Shown here piece after piece: positions 43,767 through 52,467 of a stretch of 64,000 nucleotides of DNA (positions are counted from its first letter, which is position 1; every line of letters begins with the position of its first letter). This stretch comes from Paraprevotella clara YIT 11840 (GTDB lineage Bacteria > Bacteroidota > Bacteroidia > Bacteroidales > Bacteroidaceae). The notes under the pieces were generated by a model. It was not told where the DNA came from and did not search any database. It saw only the letters and a program-made list of their open reading frames with translations. The stretch covers positions 62,001 through 126,000 of the forward strand of contig NZ_JH376581.1 in NCBI RefSeq assembly GCF_000233955.1, read 5' to 3'. A program made the translations under genes and the position numbers.

Positions 43767-44933
43767 TTATTGGACGGCCGTCACCCAAGCGTCATTCAAC
43801 CAAGCGAAAGACAAATCACCGGCCACATCGTCCCACGTCGTGGCTATCTGGGCGTTTTCAGCATTGCCTTGTCCAGCGAGGAAATTGGCCGAAAGATATT
43901 TTCCACCCGTCACGTCGTTCTTCAACACGCCTGCAATCTGTACATTTTTCAACACGGAAGTACCGTTGGCCAAAGCATCGTCGGTCTGCGTCGTTTCAAT
44001 AGTGAGCGGATTGGGCTTGCCCGCTACCTTCGCGCCGTCGATATTAGCCCGTGTACCGGCACGCAAACGGATGCCGCGCTTGTTCTCGCTGCTGCCGTTG
44101 CCCACCAAATAAAGGTTGCGCAAAGTGGGGTGAGCCACCGGAGTTGCGTCGAAATTGTCGCCGTTGTTGTCGGCTTCAATCAAACAGTCGCAGGAAGCAT
44201 CGGTCTGGTAAGCCACAAGGTTGGTAGCCGTGCCGCTCCAACCTTCTGTCCAGTCGAAACTATCGTCCGTGCAATCCACTACTACGCAATGGTCTACATT
44301 CACCGTACCGCCAAAGAACTCCAAACCGTCATCGGCACCTACGTAAGTCTGCACATACGACACCTGAGTTCCGGCACCCACACCGTAGAAAGAAATGCCG
44401 TTGGACTCGTGTTCGTCATCCAGAGCAAAACCCGTATATTCCAAACGTATATACTTCAACACACCGGAATTATCATTGGCATCATTGCCGCCATAAGCGG
44501 CATTACCGATTTCAGAAAAGCCCGAACCCGCATTGGTGGGAGCATAACCGCAGATGTGCAAACCGCCCCAACCACCGGCAGTCTTATTTTCGGCCGTCAT
44601 CACGATAGGATTTTCTACTGTGCCCACTGCATTGATTTTGGCTCCTTGCTCGATCAGGATGTAAATAGGATCTTCGCTGTCGGCTGCCGTTATCTTCACA
44701 CCTTCTTCGATGGTAAGTACGGCGGGCGCCTTTACCTGCAACTGACTGGTCAGTTTGTACTCCGTATTGGCCGTGAGGGTCATGTTTTCCGTCACGATGC
44801 CGCCCAGGTTTTCAACACTCGGAGCGGGAGGCGGTGTAGTTCCGTTCTCGTCGTCATTACAAGCCGTAAACACAGCCATAGAAGCGCACAGAGCCATAGC
44901 CCACGTGGAAACTTTCATGAAATTTGTTTTCAT
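43767..44933 (-). CDS. beta-helix-like surface lipoprotein partner of a TonB receptor
   Basis: The protein has 388 residues. The signal peptide ends in the lipobox VFTAC and is followed by a proline-rich linker (GTTPPPAPS). The body has features of a right-handed parallel beta-helix: VLTIEEGVKITA, IEQGAKINAVGTVENPIVMTAE, GWGGLHICGYAP, LKYIRLEYTGFA, YVQTYVGADDGLEFFGG, VDHCVVVDCTDDSFDWTEGW. Acidic turns suggest metal binding. It starts 53 bases after the TonB receptor gene stops, on the same strand, so it is probably that receptor's surface partner. Some databases name relatives as transporters, which the sequence does not support. Confidence 0.72.
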   Translation of the reverse strand: MKTNFMKVSTWAMALCASMAVFTACNDDENGTTPPPAPSVENLGGIVTENMTLTANTEYKLTSQLQVKAPAVLTIEEGVKITAADSEDPIYILIEQGAKINAVGTVENPIVMTAENKTAGGWGGLHICGYAPTNAGSGFSEIGNAAYGGNDANDNSGVLKYIRLEYTGFALDDEHESNGISFYGVGAGTQVSYVQTYVGADDGLEFFGGTVNVDHCVVVDCTDDSFDWTEGWSGTATNLVAYQTDASCDCLIEADNNGDNFDATPVAHPTLRNLYLVGNGSSENKRGIRLRAGTRANIDGAKVAGKPNPLTIETTQTDDALANGTSVLKNVQIAGVLKNDVTGGKYLSANFLAGQGNAENAQIATTWDDVAGDLSFAWLNDAWVTAVQ

Positions 44934-44985
44934 CTTTCTCTCTTTTTAAAGTTTTGAATTGAATTAATTTATGCTTTTACTACTT

Positions 44986-47679
44986 TTATAATGTATACGT
45001 CACTCCGAAGCTCAACCCCACACCTTCGTTAAAGCGCTCCACTTCCACCTCGGTATTCTTACTCGGTATCTCCTGACGGAACACCACATCGGTATTCAAA
45101 AGATTCTTGGCCGAGAACTTCACGCTCCAATGAGCGTTGAACTTCATATTGGCATTGAAATCCAACGTATGGAGAGTGAGTTGCTTCACATCGCCGATAC
45201 CCTGTATACCCACAGCCTGTATGCGCTCGCCTTGCAAGTTGTAGAGCAAGGCCACGGTGAGCTGGCTTTCCTTTCCGAACTTAGGCGAATAGGTGAGGTC
45301 GGCATTCATCAGGTAGGGCGACGCACCTTGCAGCGGACGTTCGGCATTGGTGTAAACCCCACCTTCCGGAAGGTTTACGTTGGTGTACATGTAGGACGCG
45401 TTGATTCCCGCTTTCAAGTCTTTCACTATTTCCTTGCGTGCTTCCACTTCAACCCCTGCTGCCAAACCGTCGGACGCGTTCTGGAAAGAATGCATCATGG
45501 CTCCGCCGGACGTTGTTTGCGTACGCTCGATAGGACTGTCCAAATACTTGTAGTAGGCCGTGACGGCCACCATGTCGGTGGACGACGGACGAAAGAACTC
45601 ATAACGTAAGTCTATGTTGTAGTTGTAACCGTTGTCCAAGTTTTCATTACCACGTACTTGGGTGCCGCCATAAGACTCCTGATAAAGGAAAGGAGCCATC
45701 TCGACAAATGAAGGCCGTGTCACCGTACGCGAAGCCGCCAGACGCAAGCTGTTTTTCTTGTCGAACGTGTACTTAAGATTCAAGGCCGGGAAAAACTCAT
45801 CGGTGTTCAGGTCGCGCCGCATCTCCATGCCGCCGTCGTTATAGTATTTCACCCACTGACGCGTGCTTTCCATACGTACGCCCAAGTTCACCAGCAAGGC
45901 CTTCACCGGATAATAGTCGGCCTCGATGAAACCGGCCCAGATGCGGCTACCGGCTGAGTACTCATTGCGTTTCTGATGGCTGCGGTTGATGGTAATGCTA
46001 CCGTTCTGCACGTTCTCGAAGTTCAAGTAACCGTCGGTATGATAGATGTCGGTCACATTAAGAGATTCCATCTCTTTCAAGTTATAATAGAAGCTCGTGC
46101 AGGTAAAATCCCTCGTCTTGTCACGCAAGGCCGCACCGAACCTCAACTTGTTTTCATCGGAAAAGCGGCACTGCGCCTGTACGTCACCCACCCATTCGTC
46201 CTCGTCCAACTTGCCGAAATAGCGCATGGTTTCCTGAGCATTGAGCTTGAACAAATCCCAAGTACCGTCGGACATCTGCCGGAACATCACCTGACGACGA
46301 TCGGGTTCCTCACTGGAAGTCTTGCTATACGAACCGCTCCAATCCGTATCCCACTTGCCCAACACGTGGTGCCCAGCCAACTGGTAATTCTGCAATTCAT
46401 ACACATGGCTGTTTTGGTTACTGCCTTTCAAGCGGATGCCTTCCTCGTCATGCCCTTGACGCGCCATATAGCTGTCCACCGCATTACGGGCATAAAAGGC
46501 CGAAAAGCCCACACGGTCTGCCTTGCGGAACGAATAGCCCACACTGGCCAAACCGGCCATCTTGAGCGTTTGGATAAAAGAATCGTAATCAAAACGGCTC
46601 ATCTCCGTACCTGACGCCTCGAAAGTGCGGACATAAGCATTATCCAGACTTTCGTTGTCGGTATCAATACCGAAAGTAGCCAACACATCCATCTTGTTGC
46701 GCCCCAACCGGAAAGTGCGGCCGAAACCGAAACTACCGTTCAAGTCGGGTAGAGCAGAAGACTTATTCACTTCGAATGTGGTGGGGAAGATATTATGATT
46801 GCGACTGTACTGCCGGTAATCGGAAAGCGGCAAATCCATGGCCTTCCGGTCCATAGAAGGAGTCTTGAACATCGTATTCGCCCTATCCATCTGATAGAAG
46901 TCGCCAAAGACCGTCCCCACCTTACCGCCGGTACCGAAGGATACGTTGAAAAAATCCTTCGTGCCGCCCTCTTTGGTACTGATGTCCACATGGGCACCGG
47001 AATAGTCGGCAAACGCACTGGCCTCGTACACCTTGCTTACCGTGATGTTCTGCACGGCGGAGGAAGGAAAGATGTCCAACGGTATCAGTTTGTTATCCGG
47101 GTTGGGTGAAGCGATGGGAAGCCCATTGAGCGTGGTGGAACTGTAGCGGTCACCCAAACCGCGCACAATCAACTGGCCGGCTTCGGCGATGGAGATACCG
47201 GTAAGTTTTTTCACTCCTTCTTGTACGTTGGAAATACCTTTGATAGACATTTCGCTTGCGCCAAGGTTTTCAATGGAAAGCACCGCGTTCTGGCGTTCAG
47301 CCAGCAAGGCACGCTCCAACTCCAAGTTCTTGCGCGCGGTAACGGTCACTTCGTTCAGTTGTTTGTCATCAGTAGACATCTCGACCTTCACGGCCACATC
47401 ACCCTTGACCGGGACCTGCAACGTCAGTTTCTGGGGGAAAAACGAAACGTATGAAACCTCCAAGGTATAGGTTCCCTTCTTCAATCCACGCAAATGAAAA
47501 TTTCCATTGATGTCGGCCGTAGTGCCGATGCGCGTACCGGCGATGCGCACGGAAGCCCCCATCAGCGGTTCGTTCATTTCCTTGTCGATGACCACGCCCT
47601 TGATGTCGCCTGCCTGGGCTACCGCCACGACGGCGGTCATCAACGCTACAGTCAAATTACACTTTTTCGATAAACTCAT
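44986..47679 (-). CDS. TonB-dependent receptor with carboxypeptidase-like regulatory domain
   Basis: This is an outer membrane importer of 897 residues from MSLSKKCNLTV. A signal peptide is followed by a regulatory beta-sandwich (IKGVVIDKEMNEPLMGASVR, TTADINGNFHLRGLKKGTYT), the plug (LSIENLGASEMSIKGISNVQ, IVRGLGDRYSSTTLNGLPI) and a beta-barrel ending VGLSFGVTYTL. It is not of the SusC type, since there is no SusD gene; its partner is the lipoprotein that follows. The frame is open to 47718, but a -7 box lies at 47704-47711, so the start is 47679. The ligand is unknown. Confidence 0.92.
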   Translation of the reverse strand: MSLSKKCNLTVALMTAVVAVAQAGDIKGVVIDKEMNEPLMGASVRIAGTRIGTTADINGNFHLRGLKKGTYTLEVSYVSFFPQKLTLQVPVKGDVAVKVEMSTDDKQLNEVTVTARKNLELERALLAERQNAVLSIENLGASEMSIKGISNVQEGVKKLTGISIAEAGQLIVRGLGDRYSSTTLNGLPIASPNPDNKLIPLDIFPSSAVQNITVSKVYEASAFADYSGAHVDISTKEGGTKDFFNVSFGTGGKVGTVFGDFYQMDRANTMFKTPSMDRKAMDLPLSDYRQYSRNHNIFPTTFEVNKSSALPDLNGSFGFGRTFRLGRNKMDVLATFGIDTDNESLDNAYVRTFEASGTEMSRFDYDSFIQTLKMAGLASVGYSFRKADRVGFSAFYARNAVDSYMARQGHDEEGIRLKGSNQNSHVYELQNYQLAGHHVLGKWDTDWSGSYSKTSSEEPDRRQVMFRQMSDGTWDLFKLNAQETMRYFGKLDEDEWVGDVQAQCRFSDENKLRFGAALRDKTRDFTCTSFYYNLKEMESLNVTDIYHTDGYLNFENVQNGSITINRSHQKRNEYSAGSRIWAGFIEADYYPVKALLVNLGVRMESTRQWVKYYNDGGMEMRRDLNTDEFFPALNLKYTFDKKNSLRLAASRTVTRPSFVEMAPFLYQESYGGTQVRGNENLDNGYNYNIDLRYEFFRPSSTDMVAVTAYYKYLDSPIERTQTTSGGAMMHSFQNASDGLAAGVEVEARKEIVKDLKAGINASYMYTNVNLPEGGVYTNAERPLQGASPYLMNADLTYSPKFGKESQLTVALLYNLQGERIQAVGIQGIGDVKQLTLHTLDFNANMKFNAHWSVKFSAKNLLNTDVVFRQEIPSKNTEVEVERFNEGVGLSFGVTYTL

Positions 47680-47703
47680 TCTTATGCCTCTTTTTGTTCG
47701 CTG

Positions 47704-47711
47704 CAAAAGTA
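47704..47711 (-). promoter_or_regulatory. -7 box of the TonB receptor operon
   Basis: On the minus strand this reads TACTTTTG, 24 bases before the start at 47679, matching TAnnTTTG. It decides against the longer reading frame. Confidence 0.55.
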
Positions 47712-47841
47712 GGCACATTACATTTCAAAAAGCTTACAAAAAGATGAATCTTCTGAGACAATACCTCATCGTAACATGTTCTTAATGTACGCGAAACAAC
47801 TTCGTATCCGAATCTTACAAATCATTTCAGGATGCGAATCT

Positions 47842-49305
47842 TCACCACTCCATCAAACCCTTGATTCCCCTTCGGGTCAGTGTGATCCGAAACCTGCGAT
47901 AACCGGTCTTGCCCTGATAACGATAACGCATGACGAAATGGACATAATAAACCTTCTCGGCTGCCTGCGTGTGAAACTCTCCTTTCCCTTCATTCATATA
48001 AACCGGGACATGAGGACTGTCCATCCGCCGCAAGAAATCCCGCAGGTTGATGCGGATGATATCATTAAACCCTTGCAACGGGTAATGACTCAAAAGTTTC
48101 AACTGCTTATCCAATATGGAAATACGGCGGCGGTACACGATGACCGTCTCCCGCAAAGCACAATGACCGGCCTCCAACTCCGACACACGGCCACGCTGCG
48201 CACGCACTTCGAGCGGCAATTTTTCTTCGTTTACAAAATCACATCCTTCCTTTCCCCATCCCACCGGCTCTCCGTGCATCACCAGTTTGATTTTATAGTC
48301 GTAGAACTTACTGCCCAACTTGTTGGCGAACCAATAATGCATCAGGTCCTTGATGCGGTCTTTGAACATATAACTCACCACCAATGCAATGAAAAGCGGC
48401 ATGGTGAAATTCCCGTAGGTCTGCTGGAAGGAAAAAGAAACGACCGTGGCAAAAACCATGCTCAGCCCGGCCGCCAACATGAAAAACACTTGCTGAAGGA
48501 CGAAAGTGTTGCTTTTCTTGTCTGCCAATATATACAAATCGCTCTCGATGTACTTCTTCAGTTGCCCGGCCCTGTGCAGGAAATTACGGTTATTATCACT
48601 GTTGCCTTCCTCCGGCAACAGAAATCCCCGCTCTCGCTGGTAAGCCAAATCCCCATCTATATAGGTTGCCGCAGCCGCCACCACACGGGTATAATCCTTC
48701 GGAAAATGCTCGCGTGCATATTCCATGACGCGGAACAAATGCATGTTAACCATACGGCACAGATACTCCTCTCCCAAATCGTAACGCGACCGCAACTCGA
48801 AAGCCACACGGTCTAAACCGGCTTTACGGGGTATCTCCCGATAAGCAGCCATAATGCGCGCCAACAAAAGCACAATGCCGTCCAGACGAACCCTGAACGC
48901 GTTCACTTCCGTTTCGCGATAAAGTCCGACGGCTGCCGTACGCAAAGCACTACGCGTGATACTGCCGAACATCTTTATCTGGTGTTCATACGTTTTTTCA
49001 TGCTCTTCCGAAGGCTCCTCCGCCAATTCGCGACAACACATCAGCAACCGCGACAAAGGCAGGGCTTCTTCGTCGGCCACCTCCTCTAACGTATAAACCG
49101 GCGTAATCAGGCGCACCAAAGCCCGGAAGTCCCGGTAGAAATTACTTTTGGGATACGTTTTGGCGTTGATATAAAGGGAATCGGGAATGAAGATCCACGT
49201 ATCCATCATGAAGTCGCTCACCGCAGCCGAAGGACTGTAGCGCGAATACCCCACCTTGAATTCCAGGGTATAACGGTCGTGTATCTTTCCATGAATCTCC
49301 AACAT
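47842..49305 (-). CDS. unknown membrane protein with two central helices
   Basis: I do not recognise this 487-residue protein. Residues about 1-250 are soluble, acidic and helical (VYTLEEVADEEALPLSRLLMCCREL, YDLGEEYLCRMVNMHLFRVMEYA). Two hydrophobic helices follow near residues 275-300 (QQVFFMLAAGLSMVFATVVSF) and 305-322 (FTMPLFIALVVSYMF) with a short turn, so both large ends face the same side, probably the cytoplasm. The C-terminal part is basic (YYVHFVMRYRYQGKTGYRRF, TLTRRGIKGLMEW). There is no signal peptide. It stands alone on its strand between other transcripts. Confidence 0.8.
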   Translation of the reverse strand: MLEIHGKIHDRYTLEFKVGYSRYSPSAAVSDFMMDTWIFIPDSLYINAKTYPKSNFYRDFRALVRLITPVYTLEEVADEEALPLSRLLMCCRELAEEPSEEHEKTYEHQIKMFGSITRSALRTAAVGLYRETEVNAFRVRLDGIVLLLARIMAAYREIPRKAGLDRVAFELRSRYDLGEEYLCRMVNMHLFRVMEYAREHFPKDYTRVVAAAATYIDGDLAYQRERGFLLPEEGNSDNNRNFLHRAGQLKKYIESDLYILADKKSNTFVLQQVFFMLAAGLSMVFATVVSFSFQQTYGNFTMPLFIALVVSYMFKDRIKDLMHYWFANKLGSKFYDYKIKLVMHGEPVGWGKEGCDFVNEEKLPLEVRAQRGRVSELEAGHCALRETVIVYRRRISILDKQLKLLSHYPLQGFNDIIRINLRDFLRRMDSPHVPVYMNEGKGEFHTQAAEKVYYVHFVMRYRYQGKTGYRRFRITLTRRGIKGLMEW

Positions 49306-49316
49306 AATATTACGGA

Positions 49317-49324
49317 CAAATCTA
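49317..49324 (-). promoter_or_regulatory. -7 box just before the unknown membrane protein gene
   Basis: On the minus strand this reads TAGATTTG, matching TAnnTTTG and ending only 11 bases before the ATG at 49305. If used, the leader would be only about five bases. Confidence 0.35.
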
Positions 49325-49380
49325 CGAAAAAAACATCAGAATGCCACATTCACACCTCTACATATTAAGGAAAAAGAACT

Positions 49381-51063
49381 TTATTTCACCACATATATCT
49401 TGCTTCCCTTCAGTTTATCGTTTTTTCTGATAATATATATTCCCCTTGGCAGCTCATCCATACTTGAGATTCCATACAACCTCACACCGTGCAAAGTGAA
49501 AATCTCAACGTTTTCCTGTACGTCCGGAAAATCAATTCCTATTTCCCTTTTTGACAGATTACTATCATAATCATAGTAGAAACGTTTCGTTCCGGAACCA
49601 TAATTATTGTCCAAGCTAACATCAATCCATAATTGACTATATTTAAACGCATTGGGTACATGTATTGTAGTTTGACCAGAACCTTTGATGTCAAATAACA
49701 TGGCAGCCCCACCTTCATTACATACAGTCAACACCCCATTGTCACTCCCTACATAACTAAGAGTAATATCAAAACTGAAATAATACGGATTTTCCGCATC
49801 CTGCACATTAGCGATTTGATAGCCCAACACAAGGGGATGGGCATCCAGAAAAACGGGATAGCTTACTGAGGCTCCATCGTTTGTTTCGCATATGACCCTC
49901 CCCTGTTGACACTGGAATTTATCCAAATATTCATCCCCTTTTAGGGTAGACGGGATGGTAAAACTTCCTCCCGTACCTTGGGCTTGGTCTACATACGCCC
50001 CACTATGATTATTGTAAAGCTGGTATTTCCATCGAGCATTAGTGATAGGGGTTCCATCTTGACCGGAAGCCTTGAATATGTGTCCTTGATAAACACTCCC
50101 GTAACCATAAGTATCCAGACTGCTGCCATCGAGGGAAAGTTCATGGGGCTTCACCTCCCATCCTATCGCGGAAAGGGCATCAAGCGTTTCCGGATTTATG
50201 GGCAAAAGTTTGGTTTTGTCCTGATAAGGATAATTCATCAAATTGTCTTTCTCTAAAGAGAAATAGCATCCACTCCGATAGAGGACGAATCCCTGTGAAT
50301 TGCTGTACAATCTCTGTTTACCACCCGGAAGATTAAGATACAAGTCTTGCACAAGGAATGCCTCAATGGCTTCGGAAGAACCAAAACCAGCCAAAGAACC
50401 CAATGACAGATTGTCGGCATTTACAATGAGATTATCAAACAAAGAAGCTGTATTAGGATTTGCAAAATTTATTCCCGTACCACTTTGTACGATAGAAGTA
50501 CCAAACCCTAATATATGAGCCAAATGCCTCGTCAAAGCTGTGGTCAGGTTATCATAACCGAACTCCAACTCATTAGCCCAAGAGGAATTCCAATAAACAT
50601 AAGCATTAATATCTATAGTAGTAACTTCGTCCTTTCTTTGGAACTCTATCTGGTTGAGTAAATTTAATGGTGCACAGTTTCTATTTCTGTCCAACGCATA
50701 TTCCACCGTGGTTTGTATTTCCACGTCCAGCGACATATTTTCATTAAACGTAACCTTAAATCGAACAGGCTCCTTAATATTCAGTTGTTCTTCCCATACA
50801 TCCATAGCCATCATAAGACAATGTTCCACCCCGATAGTCATATACGGGCTTACGGGCACGGTTGCCAAAATGTTCCCCTGCCTCGACCTCAGTTCATAAG
50901 TCTCCCCTTCCACTACAGTTTCTACCAACGGTTGGGGTGCGTATGCACTATAATTGTTCCCCACACTGTCCACATACGTTACTTTATAGGTTTCTTCTGT
51001 CTGCCCTATAGCCGTAGAAGACAAGGAAAACAACAAACCCAAAATACTTAAAATACACTTCAT
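49381..51063 (-). CDS. secreted metalloprotease-like protein with a lost HExxH motif
   Basis: The protein has 560 residues from the signal peptide start MKCILSILGLLFSLSSTAIG. Residues about 70-300 resemble secreted zinc peptidases of Bacteroidota: a segment TTIDINAYVYWNS, then ALTRHLAHILGFGTS, and further on NLMNYPYQ and ETLDALSAIGWEV. Where active enzymes read HExxHxxGF, this one reads RHLAHILGF (Arg169, His170, His173), so two of the key residues are missing. Beta-rich domains follow, and the end (FTLHGVRLYGISSMDELPRG, then YIIRKND) is a type A sorting domain for type IX-style secretion. It is probably a non-catalytic relative with a binding role. Confidence 0.75.
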   Translation of the reverse strand: MKCILSILGLLFSLSSTAIGQTEETYKVTYVDSVGNNYSAYAPQPLVETVVEGETYELRSRQGNILATVPVSPYMTIGVEHCLMMAMDVWEEQLNIKEPVRFKVTFNENMSLDVEIQTTVEYALDRNRNCAPLNLLNQIEFQRKDEVTTIDINAYVYWNSSWANELEFGYDNLTTALTRHLAHILGFGTSIVQSGTGINFANPNTASLFDNLIVNADNLSLGSLAGFGSSEAIEAFLVQDLYLNLPGGKQRLYSNSQGFVLYRSGCYFSLEKDNLMNYPYQDKTKLLPINPETLDALSAIGWEVKPHELSLDGSSLDTYGYGSVYQGHIFKASGQDGTPITNARWKYQLYNNHSGAYVDQAQGTGGSFTIPSTLKGDEYLDKFQCQQGRVICETNDGASVSYPVFLDAHPLVLGYQIANVQDAENPYYFSFDITLSYVGSDNGVLTVCNEGGAAMLFDIKGSGQTTIHVPNAFKYSQLWIDVSLDNNYGSGTKRFYYDYDSNLSKREIGIDFPDVQENVEIFTLHGVRLYGISSMDELPRGIYIIRKNDKLKGSKIYVVK

Positions 51064-51287
51064 ATCTCCTCCCTCCATCAATTATTTGTAATATCTTACA
51101 TTAAAATACGACCTATTTTACAAACAATCCAAAGATAACAACTTTTTGGAATAAAAGGCACAAATAAATACAGAAGATACTTTTTCAATATCATTATTTT
51201 TTTGTAGCCCCTCATCTGCAATGTCATGAACATTCATTACCACCATAAGCCATTAGCCGAGATGCCTCCACACCTCGCATGCTTCCC

Positions 51288-51616
51288 CTCCCAAGGTTTT
51301 TCAGAAAAGAGCCTTCATCTTTCAGGCGGCATGCCAACCACCTATCAAATAGCATGTTATGGAATGAAGGACAGAAAGGCCATCTTTCAGTTTCCTTTCA
51401 TTGCAGAAAGCGGTAAAAAGTCCTGTACCAAACGAAAATTCAATCTCAGCCGAATGATTTTTCAATCTCAGGCGAACGTTTTTCAGTTCTGCGCCAAACG
51501 AAATGAAGCCTGGCTGAAGGATGCCTGAAACGCCCTTCAGCCTGTAACATCAATATTATGAACGGATTACCATGTAACCTGAAAGATGAAGGATCTTTTT
51601 TGTAAAATCCCGGTGT
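51288..51616 (+). repeat. about 329-bp element with terminal inverted repeats (copy B)
   Basis: The ends, about 51288-51326 and 51578-51616, are inverted copies; the inner 15 bases (CCTTCATCTTTCAGG) are identical and the outer parts have drifted. It aligns with the reverse complement of the element at 34379-34715, with the same internal order and nearly the same length, and holds the 22-bp array at 51421-51508. A 100-codon frame (51226-51528) crosses it, but the corresponding frame in the other copy has stops. It fills most of the 749-base gap 51064-51812, in which I see only the Nudix promoter besides. Confidence 0.75.
51421..51508 (+). repeat. array of 22-bp repeat units (copy B), four units
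   Basis: Units begin at 51421, 51443, 51465 and 51487, each exactly 22 bases. The middle units start ATCTCAG, the last TTCTGCGCCAAACGAAATG. The last unit is nearly the same as the last unit of the array at 34491-34578, and its first half matches the first unit at 11701. Confidence 0.83.
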
Positions 51617-51763
51617 AAATATGTCCATCCTAAAGGACAATATCCCCATTGATTGCCTACTGTTCCCTAATTCCCACTATATTTCTACTGCCCCATTTAT
51701 ATTTCATGCTTTTGGGATATTAAAATTAACCCAATACGAAGCCTGCTTTCCGGATTTATTCCG

Positions 51764-51771
51764 TAGCTTTG
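51764..51771 (+). promoter_or_regulatory. -7 box of the Nudix gene
   Basis: TAGCTTTG matches TAnnTTTG and lies 41 bases before the ATG at 51813. It shows that the longer open frame starting at 51621 is not the true start. Confidence 0.6.
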
Positions 51772-51812
51772 CAATCCAAGAGAAAATAAACTTAAAAAAA
51801 CAGACTGTCATC

Positions 51813-52343
51813 ATGATGCACGAACATCCTTTCGCACAATTCCACTTCTGCCCGAAATGCGGCTCACCGCGCTTCGTGGAGCATAACGAAAAATCGAAAC
51901 AATGCGAAGACTGCGGCTTCGTTTACTATTTCAACCCCAGTGCAGCCACTGTCGCGGTCATCCTGAACGAACGACAGGAACTGTTGGTCTGCCGCAGGGG
52001 AAAGGAACCGGCCAAAGGCACGCTCGACCTGCCCGGCGGATTCTCGGACTGTTTCGAGAGCAGCGAGGAAGGAGTGGCACGGGAAGTAAAAGAAGAAACC
52101 GGGTTGGAAGTAACCCGCACGGAATTCCTGTTTTCCCTGCCCAACACTTACCTGTATTCCGGATTTCTGGTACATACCGTAGATTGTTTCTTCCGCTGTA
52201 CGGTGGCAGACAGTAGCCTGGCTCATGCCATGGACGACGCAGCCGAACTGTTGTGGATTCCCGTGAAAGAATTGCGCCCGGAAGACTTCGGCCTGGCATC
52301 CGTGAGAAAAGGCATCGAAAAGCTGTTGGCACAATGGCCCTAA
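51813..52343 (+). CDS. Nudix hydrolase with N-terminal zinc ribbon
   Basis: This is an NADH pyrophosphatase-like enzyme of 176 residues. A zinc ribbon uses Cys13, Cys16, Cys31 and Cys34 (FCPKCGS, CEDCGF). The Nudix box is at residues 76-98, from GFSDCFE to REVKEETGLE, with all catalytic glutamates in place. The start 51813 is set by the promoter at 51764 and by the beginning of similarity (MMHEHPFAQFHFCPKC). The substrate is not predictable beyond a nucleoside diphosphate linked to another group. Confidence 0.9.
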   Translation: MMHEHPFAQFHFCPKCGSPRFVEHNEKSKQCEDCGFVYYFNPSAATVAVILNERQELLVCRRGKEPAKGTLDLPGGFSDCFESSEEGVAREVKEETGLEVTRTEFLFSLPNTYLYSGFLVHTVDCFFRCTVADSSLAHAMDDAAELLWIPVKELRPEDFGLASVRKGIEKLLAQWP

Positions 52344-52431
52344 TCCCCTCTCCCCAAGGGAGACACAGCGCGTACGGCTCCATTTATTCAAAAAAATTGT
52401 TATATATAAGGTGTAATCTATCTTTTTTTTC

Positions 52432-52439
52432 TACTTTTG
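52432..52439 (+). promoter_or_regulatory. -7 box of the topA operon
   Basis: TACTTTTG matches TAnnTTTG and lies 28 bases before the topA start. No clear TTTG is seen at the -33 distance. Confidence 0.5.
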
Positions 52440-52467
52440 CTGCCGAAATTTTATAAAGGTACAGACC

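Noticed and set aside
51226-51528. 100-codon open frame starting MNIHYHHKPLAEM
   Set aside because: It crosses the inverted-repeat element; the matching frame in the other copy contains stops, and there is no ribosome site or promoter.
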